64,000 bases of DNA from JAKZVK01 sp965237575. Its GTDB lineage: Bacteria > Acidobacteriota > Terriglobia > Bryobacterales > UBA6623. Of the stretch, positions 1 to 8,742 are shown in pieces. The notes under the pieces were generated by a model. The model saw only the letters and a list, made by a program, of their open reading frames with translations. It was not told the DNA's origin and did no database searches. Location: contig CBDEGI010000002.1 of the NCBI GenBank assembly GCA_965237575.1, forward strand, positions 806,001 to 870,000, read 5' to 3'. Within the stretch, counting starts at the first letter, position 1. Each line of letters begins with the position of its first letter. Made by a program: the position numbers and the translations under genes.

Positions 1-1500
1 GAAGCGGAAGCCCCGGCCATTGTCGTGAACCGAGACGTAGAGCTGGCCGTTCTTCTGCTCGACGGAGAAGAGCACGTGCGTCGCTTGGGCATGTTTATGA
101 ATGTTGCTGAGCGCCTCGCGGATGACCTGCAGTAGCTCCGTCGTCAGCCTACCGTCGAGTGCGACGTCGACCTCTCGTCCGTTGACGAAAGTGACAGGGA
201 CGCCGCTTTCCTTCTGGAAACCGTCGACCAGGCGCCGTGCCGCCGCCATCAGCGACGAGCCGTCGGTTTCGACTTGCCTCATGCGGTGGACGAAGGTGCG
301 CATCTCGGCGACGAGCTTGCGCGAGAACTGCTGCAACGACTCGAGTTCGGTCTCGGCCACCTCGGGATCGCGGTGAATCATGCGGCGGATGATCTCGAGC
401 CGCATCTCGAAACTGATCATGCTCTGCAAGGGGCCGTCATGCAGGTCATGCGCGATGCGCTCGCTCTCAAATTCGCGCGCGGCCAACTCTGTGCGCTTGA
501 GCGCCCGCAAGTGGCAAGCGACGGCGCCGAACGACGGGCTGACCTCCCGCAGCGCTTTCCAATTAGAGCGGCGGATGTTAGAGATGCTGTTGTAGAGCAG
601 CAGCCGCCCCAGCGGTTTCTTTCCGTCGAAGAGGCCGCAGCTCATGCAGTTGTAGATCTCGAATTTCTGAATGACGAACGGGTGAAGGTTGGCATCGCCG
701 GCCTTCCGGTGGCTGCTTTCACCGTCGGAAAGCTGGTTGGAATAGAAGTCGAGACGTCCGGTGCGAAGGCGGTCCCACTCGTCGTCGGTGTCGAAGCAGA
801 CGGCCGGCTCGTCGTCGTCCTGGCTGGGGTACCGGGAGATGGCGCTGTACCCGATGTCCTCGTCCCATACGGCCAGGATCGCGCCGGAACAACGCAGCCC
901 AAAGGCAAGTCGCTCCAGGGCGGCCTCTACCGCCGATATAAGTTCGGCTTCCCCTTGCCCGGTGGCCGGACTTAGCAGGATCGGAATTTCGCGCTCCTTC
1001 TGAAACCTGCGATAGGAGACGTAGTAGGCCAGCGAGCCGCCGACCAGCAGCAGAAGCAAAAGGAAGCTGTGGGGGAAGGGGGAGTCGACAAAATCACTGC
1101 GCGCCAGCCAGACGCCGTAGACCACGATGCCGATCACCGAGGTGGCGATGACTTCTCGGGTGGAGTGGAGCAGCGTCGCCTGACTTAGCAGGAAGTAGAA
1201 CAGTAATAGGGCCAGTACGGTTTTGCCGGAGTCGCCCCATAAGACCAGGGCCGAGACGACCAAAAGATCGACCACGAGAATCGCACGGGCGTGGTTGCGA
1301 ACTAGCGAGTGGACCCGGGGGACGACGAGAATCGCCGCGTACACACCAAATAGAAGAGCCAACGCCCACTTTCCGGCCTCGGCGCCGCGAGGGTTGCCGG
1401 CGACCTCGGCTACCAGATAGGCCGCCGCTAGGAAGAGGCGCACGAATTCCAGGTGCCGCACACGGCGGTCCCGAAAGGCGAGTTCCTCGCTGAAGGGCAT
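1..1500 (-). CDS. Sensor histidine kinase, NarL-type (HisKA_3 + HATPase), C-terminus beyond window
   Basis: The reading frame is open from an ATG at 1500 down to base 1 (500 codons), so the stop lies outside the window. Residues about 20-170 hold several hydrophobic segments (probable membrane sensor), followed by a variable GAF-like region. Near residue 370 is the dimerisation/phosphoacceptor helix with ERIAHDLHDGPLQSM, the H-box of the HisKA_3 family. The GHKL ATPase follows, with an N-box (REALSNIHKHA) and the start of a G1 box (DNGRGF) at the edge. Kinases of this class phosphorylate a LuxR/NarL-type response regulator; none is visible, and it may sit left of base 1. The upstream region is now occupied by IS1380 copy 1, whose end lies 78 bp before the start codon and carries an outward promoter-like sequence. 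Function is clear from motifs; the stimulus is unknown. Confidence 0.9.
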   Translation of the reverse strand, partial: MPFSEELAFRDRRVRHLEFVRLFLAAAYLVAEVAGNPRGAEAGKWALALLFGVYAAILVVPRVHSLVRNHARAILVVDLLVVSALVLWGDSGKTVLALLLFYFLLSQATLLHSTREVIATSVIGIVVYGVWLARSDFVDSPFPHSFLLLLLLVGGSLAYYVSYRRFQKEREIPILLSPATGQGEAELISAVEAALERLAFGLRCSGAILAVWDEDIGYSAISRYPSQDDDEPAVCFDTDDEWDRLRTGRLDFYSNQLSDGESSHRKAGDANLHPFVIQKFEIYNCMSCGLFDGKKPLGRLLLYNSISNIRRSNWKALREVSPSFGAVACHLRALKRTELAAREFESERIAHDLHDGPLQSMISFEMRLEIIRRMIHRDPEVAETELESLQQFSRKLVAEMRTFVHRMRQVETDGSSLMAAARRLVDGFQKESGVPVTFVNGREVDVALDGRLTTELLQVIREALSNIHKHAQATHVLFSVEQKNGQLYVSVHDNGRGFRF

Positions 1501-1611
1501 CGACGACTTGAAAACAAAGAGACGGAAAGGTGTTTCTTACTGTGTATTCTACCCCAGGGTGGAACCCCGTCCTTCTAACCAGGATTTCCATTTTGGCCCT
1601 GGCACGGCCAC

Positions 1612-1617
1612 AGTATA
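1612..1617 (-). promoter_or_regulatory. Outward -10-like element in the IS1380 copy 1 end
   Basis: On the minus strand the sequence reads TGTATACT about 35 bp inside the IS end and directed out of the element towards the histidine kinase start at 1500. It is a good -10 hexamer, but no convincing -35 is seen 16-18 bp upstream, so this is a weak prediction. Outward promoters are established for ISEcp1, a member of the same family. Confidence 0.35.
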
Positions 1618-1804
1618 CACCCGCTCCGCTCCGAACAGCACGTCCTTTCACGCTGAACCCTGCACATCACCTCTGCTGGTAGTCGCCAGAGCTGGTTCGA
1701 CCGCTCACAGTCGTTGATTGAGCGGCTTGAACGGCGCTCCGGCCGACACTGCTCCTTGCGAAACCTTTTGGAGCCAAAAGCTGTTGATCCTCACTCCGGC
1801 AATG

Positions 1805-3136
1805 CTACCCACTCGGCAGCGGCAGCGCCCAGATCTTGTGCAGCATGTCGCCGAACAGCCGCCGGTTCAGATGTCCCTCCGCCAATAAGAGCCAGTAATA
1901 CCGCGCGTGCTTGACCAGCCGACCGCCGGTCTTCATCAACCTGTGTTGCAAGCTCGTCAGCGACCAACTCTTGATTCGCTGCGGAAGCCCCAGCCGCCGC
2001 CAAAGATTGCCCAGGTTGTAGGCCAGCACGCTCAGTTGCAACCGCACTTCGTTGGCCCGAAATCGATGGCACGACAATCGCGTCCAGTGCGTCGCCTGCT
2101 TGCCTTCCTTGATCCACTGTTCCGCCGTGCCGCGCTTGTTGTAGAAGCGCACCACCGAGCGGCTCGGCAAGCTCATGCTCGTCACGATGAATCCGACGCG
2201 CGGGAACAGCTCGCCCTGGTGATGCTCGACCTTAGCGACGATCCGCCTCGCCTGCGACCAACTCTCCGCCTGATAGCGAAAACTCTTGTAGCGCACCAAG
2301 GGCTTGCGGGAAGGCCTTCCCGGCGGGCGAAACAGGATGTCTTCGATCTCCAGCTCCAAGCTCTTGTTGGCCGGAATGCGAATGGCGTACTGTACTCCGC
2401 GTTCCTCCGAAGCCTCATAAACTTCCGGCTTCGCAAAGGCCGCATCGCCCCGGAAGGCGACCTGCTTGCCCGCAGCCTGTTGGCGCTCGATCTCCGGCAA
2501 CAAGAGCTCATCCCAGTCCTCGGCGCTGTGCACGTTGCCTGGACGCAGCTTGGCAGCGAGGCAATCACCATGACCGTTGAACAAAAGCAACGGGTGGTAG
2601 CAGACCGACTCGAAGTGTCCGTTGTAGGCACTGCCTTCCTGTTGGCCATGGACCGGACTCTCGGTGGAGTCCAGGTCCAGAACGACCCGCTCGGCGTCGT
2701 CGAACGCTTCCGCTTGCCCGACCAGCTCTCGGTTCAGCGCCATCAGCCCCAGCAGGTTCTCTTCGCTCGCCAGCATCTCCGTCTCGAAGCCGTGCAGCGT
2801 CGAGGTCAAGGCCGCACCGCGATCCCAGATCTTCTGCGAACCGATCAGCCGAAACGTCGGATCGATCGAAACCCGCTCGGCGTCGTTGAGGTCCTCGTAG
2901 CCGGCGAGTCGGCTGTAAACCGACTGCCGCAACAGATCAGCGAGCGTGAACTGCTTGTTTGTGCCTTGCCGGGAGTCGCTGAGATGCTCGTCAATCAGTT
3001 CTCCGAGACCGAGCCGTTCGTCCAGTTCGCGAACCAAAATCAGGCCACCGTCGGAAGTGACGTGCGATCCCTGGAAATCGACTTTGAGAAGTCCATTGAA
3101 ACTTAGCTGGAATGGCTTGGTTTGTTTTTCACCCAT
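1805..3136 (-). CDS. IS1380-family DDE transposase (intact)
   Basis: 443 residues. It has the family hallmarks: an N-terminal SDGGLILVRELDERLGL segment, the first catalytic Asp region VVLDLDSTESPV, the second in FRGDAAFA, and the third carboxylate in FYNKRGTAEQWIKEGKQ. It catalyses cut-and-paste transposition of the surrounding element using the terminal repeats. The homologous gene in copy 2 is frameshifted and that in copy 3 has an internal stop, so this is the only intact transposase of this subgroup in the window and could act on all three copies in trans. Confidence 0.95.
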   Translation of the reverse strand: MGEKQTKPFQLSFNGLLKVDFQGSHVTSDGGLILVRELDERLGLGELIDEHLSDSRQGTNKQFTLADLLRQSVYSRLAGYEDLNDAERVSIDPTFRLIGSQKIWDRGAALTSTLHGFETEMLASEENLLGLMALNRELVGQAEAFDDAERVVLDLDSTESPVHGQQEGSAYNGHFESVCYHPLLLFNGHGDCLAAKLRPGNVHSAEDWDELLLPEIERQQAAGKQVAFRGDAAFAKPEVYEASEERGVQYAIRIPANKSLELEIEDILFRPPGRPSRKPLVRYKSFRYQAESWSQARRIVAKVEHHQGELFPRVGFIVTSMSLPSRSVVRFYNKRGTAEQWIKEGKQATHWTRLSCHRFRANEVRLQLSVLAYNLGNLWRRLGLPQRIKSWSLTSLQHRLMKTGGRLVKHARYYWLLLAEGHLNRRLFGDMLHKIWALPLPSG

Positions 3137-3394
3137 TGGGTGTTGGCCTCCATGGCGTCCTCATCGGGCTCTAGCCCCTATGAATAAAGACGCTCAAGGC
3201 CGCTGGAAGGTCGGGATGTCAAACATCAAATTGAAAATGCGGGTCTAAGGTAAGGACCTGACGCCAACGTGCGAAAGGTGGTTCCGACCCCCAGGCGAGT
3301 GTCGATCCTGATCGCCCCGCCACGTTATTGAACGATTCCCAGTAAGGCTGCCAAAACCCAGTCCGCGGCCGGCTAGGTCTCGGCTAGGCCACCG

Positions 3395-3952
3395 CTAGGC
3401 AAGGTACGACTCGCTCAGTTGGTCGACGGCACGTCGGCCTTCGCGAATGGCGCCTAGCCAGAATTGATGGTATTCGAAGCGTCGAGGGATCTTGAGTTGC
3501 TCGAAGATCTGGTAGCCGTCGCTCGCCGGATCGGTCGGAACATTGAACTCATTCGCGCCTTGCGGGGCCATCAGACGTTGGCCCCGAACGATGAACTCAT
3601 TGCGCTTCGATTCGCCGCCGAAGATTGGGTGATTTTCCAGGATGAGGCAGGTCTGGTCCAGTTTCCTTTCGTGCTGGAAGTGCAGGGCGGCCCCAAGGCC
3701 GCTCATGCCGCCCCCAACGATGACGAGGTCAAAAACCTCACCGGTGTCGTCCGCGGGCAGGTCATCCGCGGAGAATTCACCATCTCGTATGCGGTGGGCC
3801 GTTTCGAGGACCTTCCAGGGATTCCCGTGGCTGGTGCGATAGTCGCCGACGCCGCCGGGCCCGTCCCAAGCGGCGGCGGACGGGGGAGATGCGCCCAGCA
3901 GCGGCGTCCCGCTACCGATCAAAATGCCGTTGAGGAAGTCGCGTCTGGTCAT
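3395..3952 (-). pseudogene. Truncated Tat-exported FAD/NAD(P)-binding oxidoreductase (SpdH-like)
   Basis: The ATG at 3952 begins MTRRDFLNGILIGSG, a twin-arginine signal of the type seen in spermidine-dehydrogenase-like oxidoreductases. Residues about 55-85 contain a dinucleotide-binding fold, DLVIVGGGMSGLGAALHF, followed by a FAD-contact segment (ENHPIFGGESKRNEF). The frame stops after 185 codons, whereas SpdH-like enzymes run to roughly 600 residues, so the catalytic part is missing. About 150 bp of non-coding sequence and then IS1380 copy 1 follow. The gene begins 59 bp after the DUF3604 gene on the same strand. An upstream in-frame ATG at 4045 exists but would place a non-signal extension before the Tat motif. 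Likely a dead remnant. Confidence 0.75.
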
Positions 3953-4011
3953 TGTGTTCTTGGGGCCGACGCAGCCGCCTGCCCTATGAGTCAAGCAGAC
4001 GCGCTGTTGCG

Positions 4012-6696
4012 TTACTGATACTTGACGAAGAACGGCGAGGCCCATGCGATCTCGGGGTCGCCGCTGGGGTTTTCCGGGTCGCGCTGGAAGACCCTGACGT
4101 AGTAGTAGGTGTCGCCCGGCGTTGGCTCCATGTCGCGGTAGCGGAAGGAAGCTTGCTGACCTCCGGGCCGCTGCGTAAAAACGTACTCGCCGTTCTTGAC
4201 CACATCCACGCGCAGGATCTCGTCCGGCGCTTCGACCTCGATGGCAATCTCGGGTGGCGCGTCAACCGTAGCCGTGAACTGCGCGCCGGGCATGTGCCCG
4301 TCGGCGGATGTGCGCACGATGATCTCATCGCTGGCACCGAACGTCCGCCGCGCGAGCATGGCGTCGAACAGTGACTCGCGCGTCGGCTGCTCCACCCAAA
4401 CGCCGGCCCAACTGTTGTGCGTCGAGTTGTGGTCGCTAAACGACACGAAACCGTAGATGTTGCCCTTGGCGAGAGCGTCTTGGGCGAAGTGGCCCGGACG
4501 ATCGGTCTGAGTCCCGCCGCGCTTCTCCCCTTCCGGCAGACGCCAGCGTTCATAGCTTCCGCGGGCGCCCTGGTAGATCTCCAGCAGACAATCGAAGGGC
4601 GCGTTAGGCCAGTTCCAGGCGGCCAGCGGCCCAGCAGCGAACGTGTGCGGCACGATCACGGTCTTTTGACCGCTCTGGGTCAGGACGTTGCTCTCAACCC
4701 ACTTCCACATTTGCGGAGGCTGATTAAAAGGGTATGGAGGATCGCGGTTCCGGTCGATGCGCCTCATCGGGGCTCCCCGCTTTAAGAACAGGATGTTTCG
4801 ATGTCCCCCGGGGCTGCCCATGCTGTGCTCGTAGGTGTAGACGCCCCAGAAGTGGGGTGCGTGTGTCATGACGTCCACTAGTTTCTGCGCCATCCACCAC
4901 TGGTAGTCGCGCATTCCGTCGGGCCAGCGGCCACCGTTGACCTCGTTGTGGTCGCTGGGGCCGACGAAGTCCATCTGCGCCGCGTCAAGGGCATAGCGGT
5001 AGGTATCTTCGAGCGAGGGGTCCGATCCGCTGTGGCCGCGAACATCGGTGTGGCGGTGACAGTCGCCGAGCAGCAGCGTATAGCTGTTGCCGCCGAGGGC
5101 CATCGTGGGGCGTTTGCGCCGCTGGAAACCGGCGCCCGGCATGGAGACGCTGATTTCGTCTAGGTCCGCCGCGGCACCCGGCTCGCTTTGCGGCAGGGTG
5201 GCTAGATAGACGTTGTAATGCAGCGCATGCCGTTGACTCTGGGGACGATTGTCCCGCGACCGCAGGTCGCTTGCGTACAGCGCCCGGACCGCGCCGTCCG
5301 GCCCGATGGCCGAGGCAGCGCGTTGCGTATTGCGGCCGGCGCTGTTGGCCAGACGGCTGGGAGTCGACCAACCGTGTGGCGTCAGACGCGTCGCGTAGAA
5401 GTGGAACATCTCCGTCGGCCTGGCGATTGTCCAATGGCGGAAGATGACCAACGGCGTGTTCTCGCCGTCGAAGGCCAGCGTGGGCAGTTCGGCGAAGCGC
5501 GCCATACGCCCGGTGAAGGCGGCGTTGATGTCCGCAACCGGTTCGAAGACCCGGCCGTTCGCGTAGACGCGGACTCCTAGGTTCCGGCGCGCATGCAGGC
5601 CCTCGCTGTTCTCGGCACGGCTCGAGCTGGCGTAATCCTTACCCCAGTTCTCGAGGGCCTCGTCCCAGGCGACCCAAACGCGGTCGCTGGCGTCAACGGC
5701 GACGGTCGTATGGAACGATGCTTTCGCATCCGACGTAATCGCAACGGGGGCGGTCGCGGTGTTGCCGTCAAACGACGCCAGAAAGACGTCGTAGTTGCCG
5801 GCATGGTAGCTGTCCCAACTGATCCAGGCGCGGCCCGTGCCGTCGAGGGCCAGCGCGGGCTCCCAGTCATTTGCCTCGCTGGTCGAGATACGGACCTCGG
5901 GGGCCCATGCCGAATCCCCGGCACCCGAATCACTGAAGCGCCGTGCGTAGATGTCGGCTTGGCCGGCTCGGAACGACTGCCAAACGATGGTGGTGTTGCC
6001 TTCCGTGTCGGAAGCCGCGCGGACGTGGAAGTCGCCGTAGTCCGCGTGGGTCAGTCGCTCGACGGGTCCGACGCTGCCATTATTCGACACCTCCGCGGCG
6101 AAGAGCTCAAAGTTGCCGTCGACGCGCGCCGACCAGACCGCGAGGGCGCCGTCCGGGCGGGCCGCGATGGCGGGGATGTAGTGGTCCGAGTGCCCGTCGT
6201 CGAGAACGATAGGCGCGCCCCAATCGCCCGACGATTCGCCTGAAGATGCCCGTCGCTGCACGACCACACGGTCGGACGCCCCGCGGTCCCAGTCGATATA
6301 GACCGCCCAGAGGGAGCCATCCGGCGCGGCTGCGAGGTTGGGCCAATCGGCCGTGCGCGCCGGATCCGTTACGCGTTGTGCCTCGATTTCACCGGCGACC
6401 TTCGCGGCGCGAAGGCTGTCCATTTCCTTCTTCTGTAGTTGGAAGTAGGTGAGGGGGGCTTCGGGGGCGGCTGCCGGAACGGCGGGTTGTGGAGTGGTCG
6501 CGTTGGGTTGCGGCGGGGCAGGCGCGGCCTGCTCTGGGGCCTGTTTTGGGCGCTCGCCCTGGTCTTCGACCTGACGCCTCTGCTGCGGTCCGGCGCTCAA
6601 GCCGGCGTAGCCGAGCAGGCCGAGCAGGCCGAGCAGGCCGAGCAGAACCGCGGCTGTGAACCAGAAAGAGGGTCTTGTTGGCATGAGCGGGCTCAT
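4012..6696 (-). CDS. Secreted or membrane-anchored DUF3604 protein with N-terminal repeat domain
   Basis: 894 residues. The N-terminus (SFWFTAAVLLGLLGLLGLLG) is a signal/anchor whose leucines come from a 9-bp tandem repeat at about 6605-6640. A Pro/Gln/Ala-rich linker follows, then about 400 residues of repeated SxWAVY, ALAVWSAR and WISWDSYHAG type strands that look like a beta-propeller. From about residue 535 comes the DUF3604 region with LLGDCHRHTD and GPSDHNE, metal-ligand-like His/Asp motifs resembling the PHP phosphoesterase superfamily, and later PHTF and SFSDHNSTH. Hydrolysis of an extracytoplasmic substrate is plausible, but no reaction is established for the family. A start at 6684 (MPTRPSF) is equally possible. 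Confidence 0.85.
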   Translation of the reverse strand: MSPLMPTRPSFWFTAAVLLGLLGLLGLLGYAGLSAGPQQRRQVEDQGERPKQAPEQAAPAPPQPNATTPQPAVPAAAPEAPLTYFQLQKKEMDSLRAAKVAGEIEAQRVTDPARTADWPNLAAAPDGSLWAVYIDWDRGASDRVVVQRRASSGESSGDWGAPIVLDDGHSDHYIPAIAARPDGALAVWSARVDGNFELFAAEVSNNGSVGPVERLTHADYGDFHVRAASDTEGNTTIVWQSFRAGQADIYARRFSDSGAGDSAWAPEVRISTSEANDWEPALALDGTGRAWISWDSYHAGNYDVFLASFDGNTATAPVAITSDAKASFHTTVAVDASDRVWVAWDEALENWGKDYASSSRAENSEGLHARRNLGVRVYANGRVFEPVADINAAFTGRMARFAELPTLAFDGENTPLVIFRHWTIARPTEMFHFYATRLTPHGWSTPSRLANSAGRNTQRAASAIGPDGAVRALYASDLRSRDNRPQSQRHALHYNVYLATLPQSEPGAAADLDEISVSMPGAGFQRRKRPTMALGGNSYTLLLGDCHRHTDVRGHSGSDPSLEDTYRYALDAAQMDFVGPSDHNEVNGGRWPDGMRDYQWWMAQKLVDVMTHAPHFWGVYTYEHSMGSPGGHRNILFLKRGAPMRRIDRNRDPPYPFNQPPQMWKWVESNVLTQSGQKTVIVPHTFAAGPLAAWNWPNAPFDCLLEIYQGARGSYERWRLPEGEKRGGTQTDRPGHFAQDALAKGNIYGFVSFSDHNSTHNSWAGVWVEQPTRESLFDAMLARRTFGASDEIIVRTSADGHMPGAQFTATVDAPPEIAIEVEAPDEILRVDVVKNGEYVFTQRPGGQQASFRYRDMEPTPGDTYYYVRVFQRDPENPSGDPEIAWASPFFVKYQ

Positions 6697-6897
6697 CGCT
6701 CTCGCATCAACGATGGTACGCCTTTTTCCAGTTGGTTGACGAGCGACCTCATCCAGTAGGTGTCAGACAGCGCGAGCCTCCGGCTTGCCGAGGCTTGCTC
6801 GCTCGGGACTCAGGGGCGCGGTGAACAGCAAGGCAAGCGATCATAGCTTCGGCAACCACCTCTGCTGTGAGATTATTCTTCCAGTCGGGAGGACGAA

Positions 6898-7296
6898 ATG
6901 AAAAACCCAACACCAAGAGAGATGCTCCGGGAACTTGCGGGGTTCGGCCCGCAAAGCCTCGAACGCCGAATCGACATACTCACGACGATTGTCCTTGACC
7001 TAATGATGGAGGTGGAGGCTTTGCGTGAGGCGGGAGCTGAGGGTTCAGACTACGCGCATGCGTATCGTAAGGCCGGGTTGCTCACTCACAACGCCGCCGG
7101 CCCGTGCTCTGGCTGGGACAAACTCCTCTGGCGTTTCTACCCTCGCGACAAGCCGGTCAACATGCTCAACGCTGTAGACCACGCATCTCAGGCCCGCAGC
7201 TGGCGCGAATCGTTGATGATGGAGCGTCTAGGCTTCACTGCAGAGGAAGTTGCTGCCTACCGGCTAGAGGCCGAGGAGGCGGAGACGTACACCTGA
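6898..7296 (+). CDS. Hypothetical protein, 132 aa
   Basis: The start is supported by a Shine-Dalgarno sequence (GGGAGG) seven bases before the ATG. The protein is soluble, acidic at the end, with no recognised domain; it opens MKNPTPREMLRELAGFGPQS and carries a Trp/Tyr-rich middle (GWDKLLWRFYPRDK). The end of the gene (TGA) overlaps a possible CTG start of a further small frame. No neighbour suggests a function. Confidence 0.6.
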   Translation: MKNPTPREMLRELAGFGPQSLERRIDILTTIVLDLMMEVEALREAGAEGSDYAHAYRKAGLLTHNAAGPCSGWDKLLWRFYPRDKPVNMLNAVDHASQARSWRESLMMERLGFTAEEVAAYRLEAEEAETYT

Positions 7297-7469
7297 AAAG
7301 AAAAGGCTGGGACTTACCCCCGACTCTTTGGTTACGGCTCGGTTTTTGGAGCCTCCAGTCCGGCGGTCTGCCGGGAACGGTCGACCAGTATCTGTCAGGT
7401 GAGCGAAAAGAGATTGGGGCCGAACTGCGTTGTCAGGTCGAGAAGATGATCGCGAAGCCACCTCTCTGA
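7293..7469 (+). CDS. Possible 58-aa coupled ORF (CTG start), or frameshifted tail of the upstream gene
   Basis: The sequence CTGA at 7293-7296 joins the stop of the 132-aa gene to a CTG-initiated frame ending at 7469. Its product (KRKGWDLPPTLWLRLGFWSL onwards, ending EKMIAKPPL) has protein-like composition and no match I recognise. It could be a translationally coupled small protein or the original C-terminus of the upstream gene after a frameshift. The rest of the interval to 7673 shows no gene, only a -10-like TGTAAAAT near 7622 that could serve the following methyltransferase. Confidence 0.3.
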   Translation: MKRKGWDLPPTLWLRLGFWSLQSGGLPGTVDQYLSGERKEIGAELRCQVEKMIAKPPL

Positions 7470-7673
7470 GGCAAGGCTGGAGCCTTACGCCACATGAACT
7501 CCGACCTGTCGGTTTGAGGTCGAGGCCCTCGGCAGCGGCCTGCCACGAAGGGAGTGGACTACGCCAGCGCAGCCGGTCGCCTCACGGGCACAACCGTTGT
7601 GCGGAGTCCCGCGCAAGGTATTGTAAAATGCGTTCAAGCCCGTCAGCTTCGCTGCCAGCCGCGCTTCGGCCGC

Positions 7674-8225
7674 ATGCGCAAGATCATCCTAGCTTCCGTC
7701 CTGCTCGTCCCCCTGCTGTTTTCGCAGAGCGTTGAGGACCGGGCCAAACCGCAGAATCTTGCGCCGTACTTCCCGACGCCGACGAGCGTGGTGAAGGCCA
7801 TGCTCGAACTCGGCGAGCTGCAGCCGGGCGAGTTGCTCTACGACCTGGGCAGTGGCGACGGACGCATCGTCATCATGGCCGCGCAGACCTTCGGGGCCCG
7901 AGCCGTTGGGTTCGAGATCGATCCCAGACTGGTGCACCAGAGCCGCGCGCGGCTGATCAAGCGCAAGATCACCGAGCTGGCGCGCATCGAAGAGCAAGAC
8001 TTGATGACCGCCGATTTCTCGAAGCCAGACCTGATTACCGTCTACCTACTACCGGCGTCGAACGATAAGATCCAACCGTTCCTCGAAGAGGAGGTCACCC
8101 CGGGCGCGCGCATCGTCTCCCACGACTTCACGTTTCGCGGGTGGACGCCGGACAAAGAAATCACCGTGCATGACCCCAACGACGAAGAGATCCCGACGCA
8201 CAAGCTGTATCTGTACCGCCGCTGA
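7674..8225 (+). CDS. Exported SAM-dependent methyltransferase-like protein
   Basis: The ATG at 7674 gives MRKIILASVLLVPLLFSQS, a clear signal peptide; a longer frame from 7554 is rejected because it would bury that signal. The mature part carries a class I methyltransferase core: motif I YDLGSGDGRIVIMAA, the acidic motif II residue in GFEIDPRLV, and a motif IV-like DLITVYLLPAS. The layout resembles Dot1/DUF43-like enzymes. Such proteins with signal peptides are predicted in several acidobacterial genomes. An extracytoplasmic SAM enzyme is odd because SAM is cytoplasmic, so it may be a repurposed fold or the signal may act as an anchor. Confidence 0.8.
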   Translation: MRKIILASVLLVPLLFSQSVEDRAKPQNLAPYFPTPTSVVKAMLELGELQPGELLYDLGSGDGRIVIMAAQTFGARAVGFEIDPRLVHQSRARLIKRKITELARIEEQDLMTADFSKPDLITVYLLPASNDKIQPFLEEEVTPGARIVSHDFTFRGWTPDKEITVHDPNDEEIPTHKLYLYRR

Positions 8226-8391
8226 TCATTTCCCCTCGGCCCCTGGTTGCCAAGTTGCGCACCGGTGATTGAACTCGCCGGTGGGCTGCGAGGGCTCGCA
8301 GTGGATAGGTTCGTGAAGGCCCGGGTGAGCCGGCGTGCGAGCCGCGGCGGCGACGGCCGGTGTTCTGTTTTCCCAAAAATCAAAACAGTTT

Positions 8392-8402
8392 TGCTATATA
8401 AT
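8392..8402 (+). promoter_or_regulatory. Extended -10 promoter candidate
   Basis: TGCTATATAAT in an unusually AT-rich patch (about 8372-8402) of otherwise GC-rich DNA. It lies about 100 bp before the small membrane gene at 8502 and would also serve comM. No strong -35 is seen, which is normal for extended -10 promoters. Confidence 0.45.
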
Positions 8403-8501
8403 GACTTCCGTACTCCCTCCGCTGTGAGCCCTTCCCGAGACCCGGCCGCGGTCTTCTGATTCCTTTGAATGGTTGAGAGTTGATTGTCGCCTGAGGCGGC
8501 C

Positions 8502-8735
8502 ATGATGGAACGTCTTGTCGAGGTTGGACTGATCCTCGGTCTGCTGTGGATCTGGTCCCGATACTACCAGCGGGCTTGTCGCGCCGTCTCGTCTTCGGTG
8601 GAGCGTCCGGAGGCTGCGCCCGTGATGCAAGAGAAGGTTCGCGAAGAGGCCGACGACGAGCGCAGCGCCTCTGACAACTCGGCCGCTGGGTATTCACCCC
8701 CCGGACCCAAGGTGCACGAGGCGGCGGAAGCCTAG
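8502..8735 (+). CDS. Small single-pass membrane protein, hypothetical
   Basis: About 77 residues. The N-terminal LVEVGLILGLLWIWSRYY is one membrane helix, followed by a charged, disordered tail with Ser/Pro/Glu. The ATG at 8502 starts MMERLVEVG; an alternative at 8484 adds six residues. It ends eight bases before comM, so the two are probably co-transcribed, but no link to DNA uptake can be shown. Confidence 0.5.
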   Translation: MMERLVEVGLILGLLWIWSRYYQRACRAVSSSVERPEAAPVMQEKVREEADDERSASDNSAAGYSPPGPKVHEAAEA

Positions 8736-8742
8736 AGCTACC

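Larger units (their letters stand above)
1579..3243 (-). mobile_element. IS1380-family insertion sequence, copy 1 (complete)
   Basis: A 1665-bp element starting CCAGGATTTCCATTTTGGCC and ending in the complement of CCCGCATTTTCAATTTGATG; these imperfect terminal inverted repeats both open with CC and share ATTT. It is flanked by the 5-bp direct repeat TCTAA (1574-1578 and 3244-3248), a target duplication of the size known for IS1380 elements. It encodes one intact transposase. A second copy in the opposite orientation lies at 56945-58608 and differs by one deleted base and at least one substitution. The element separates the histidine kinase from the truncated oxidoreductase gene. Boundaries were deduced by comparing both copies, copy 3 and the duplications. 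Confidence 0.93.

Noticed and set aside
1094..1651. 185-aa minus-strand frame starting in IS1380 and running into the kinase region
   Set aside because: It overlaps the histidine kinase in another frame; the kinase frame carries clear motifs.
1907..3106. 399-aa plus-strand frame opposite the IS1380 transposase (also 27699-28862 and 56889-58280)
   Set aside because: Mirror frame of a high-GC transposase gene; the same shadow appears in every copy and has no family features.
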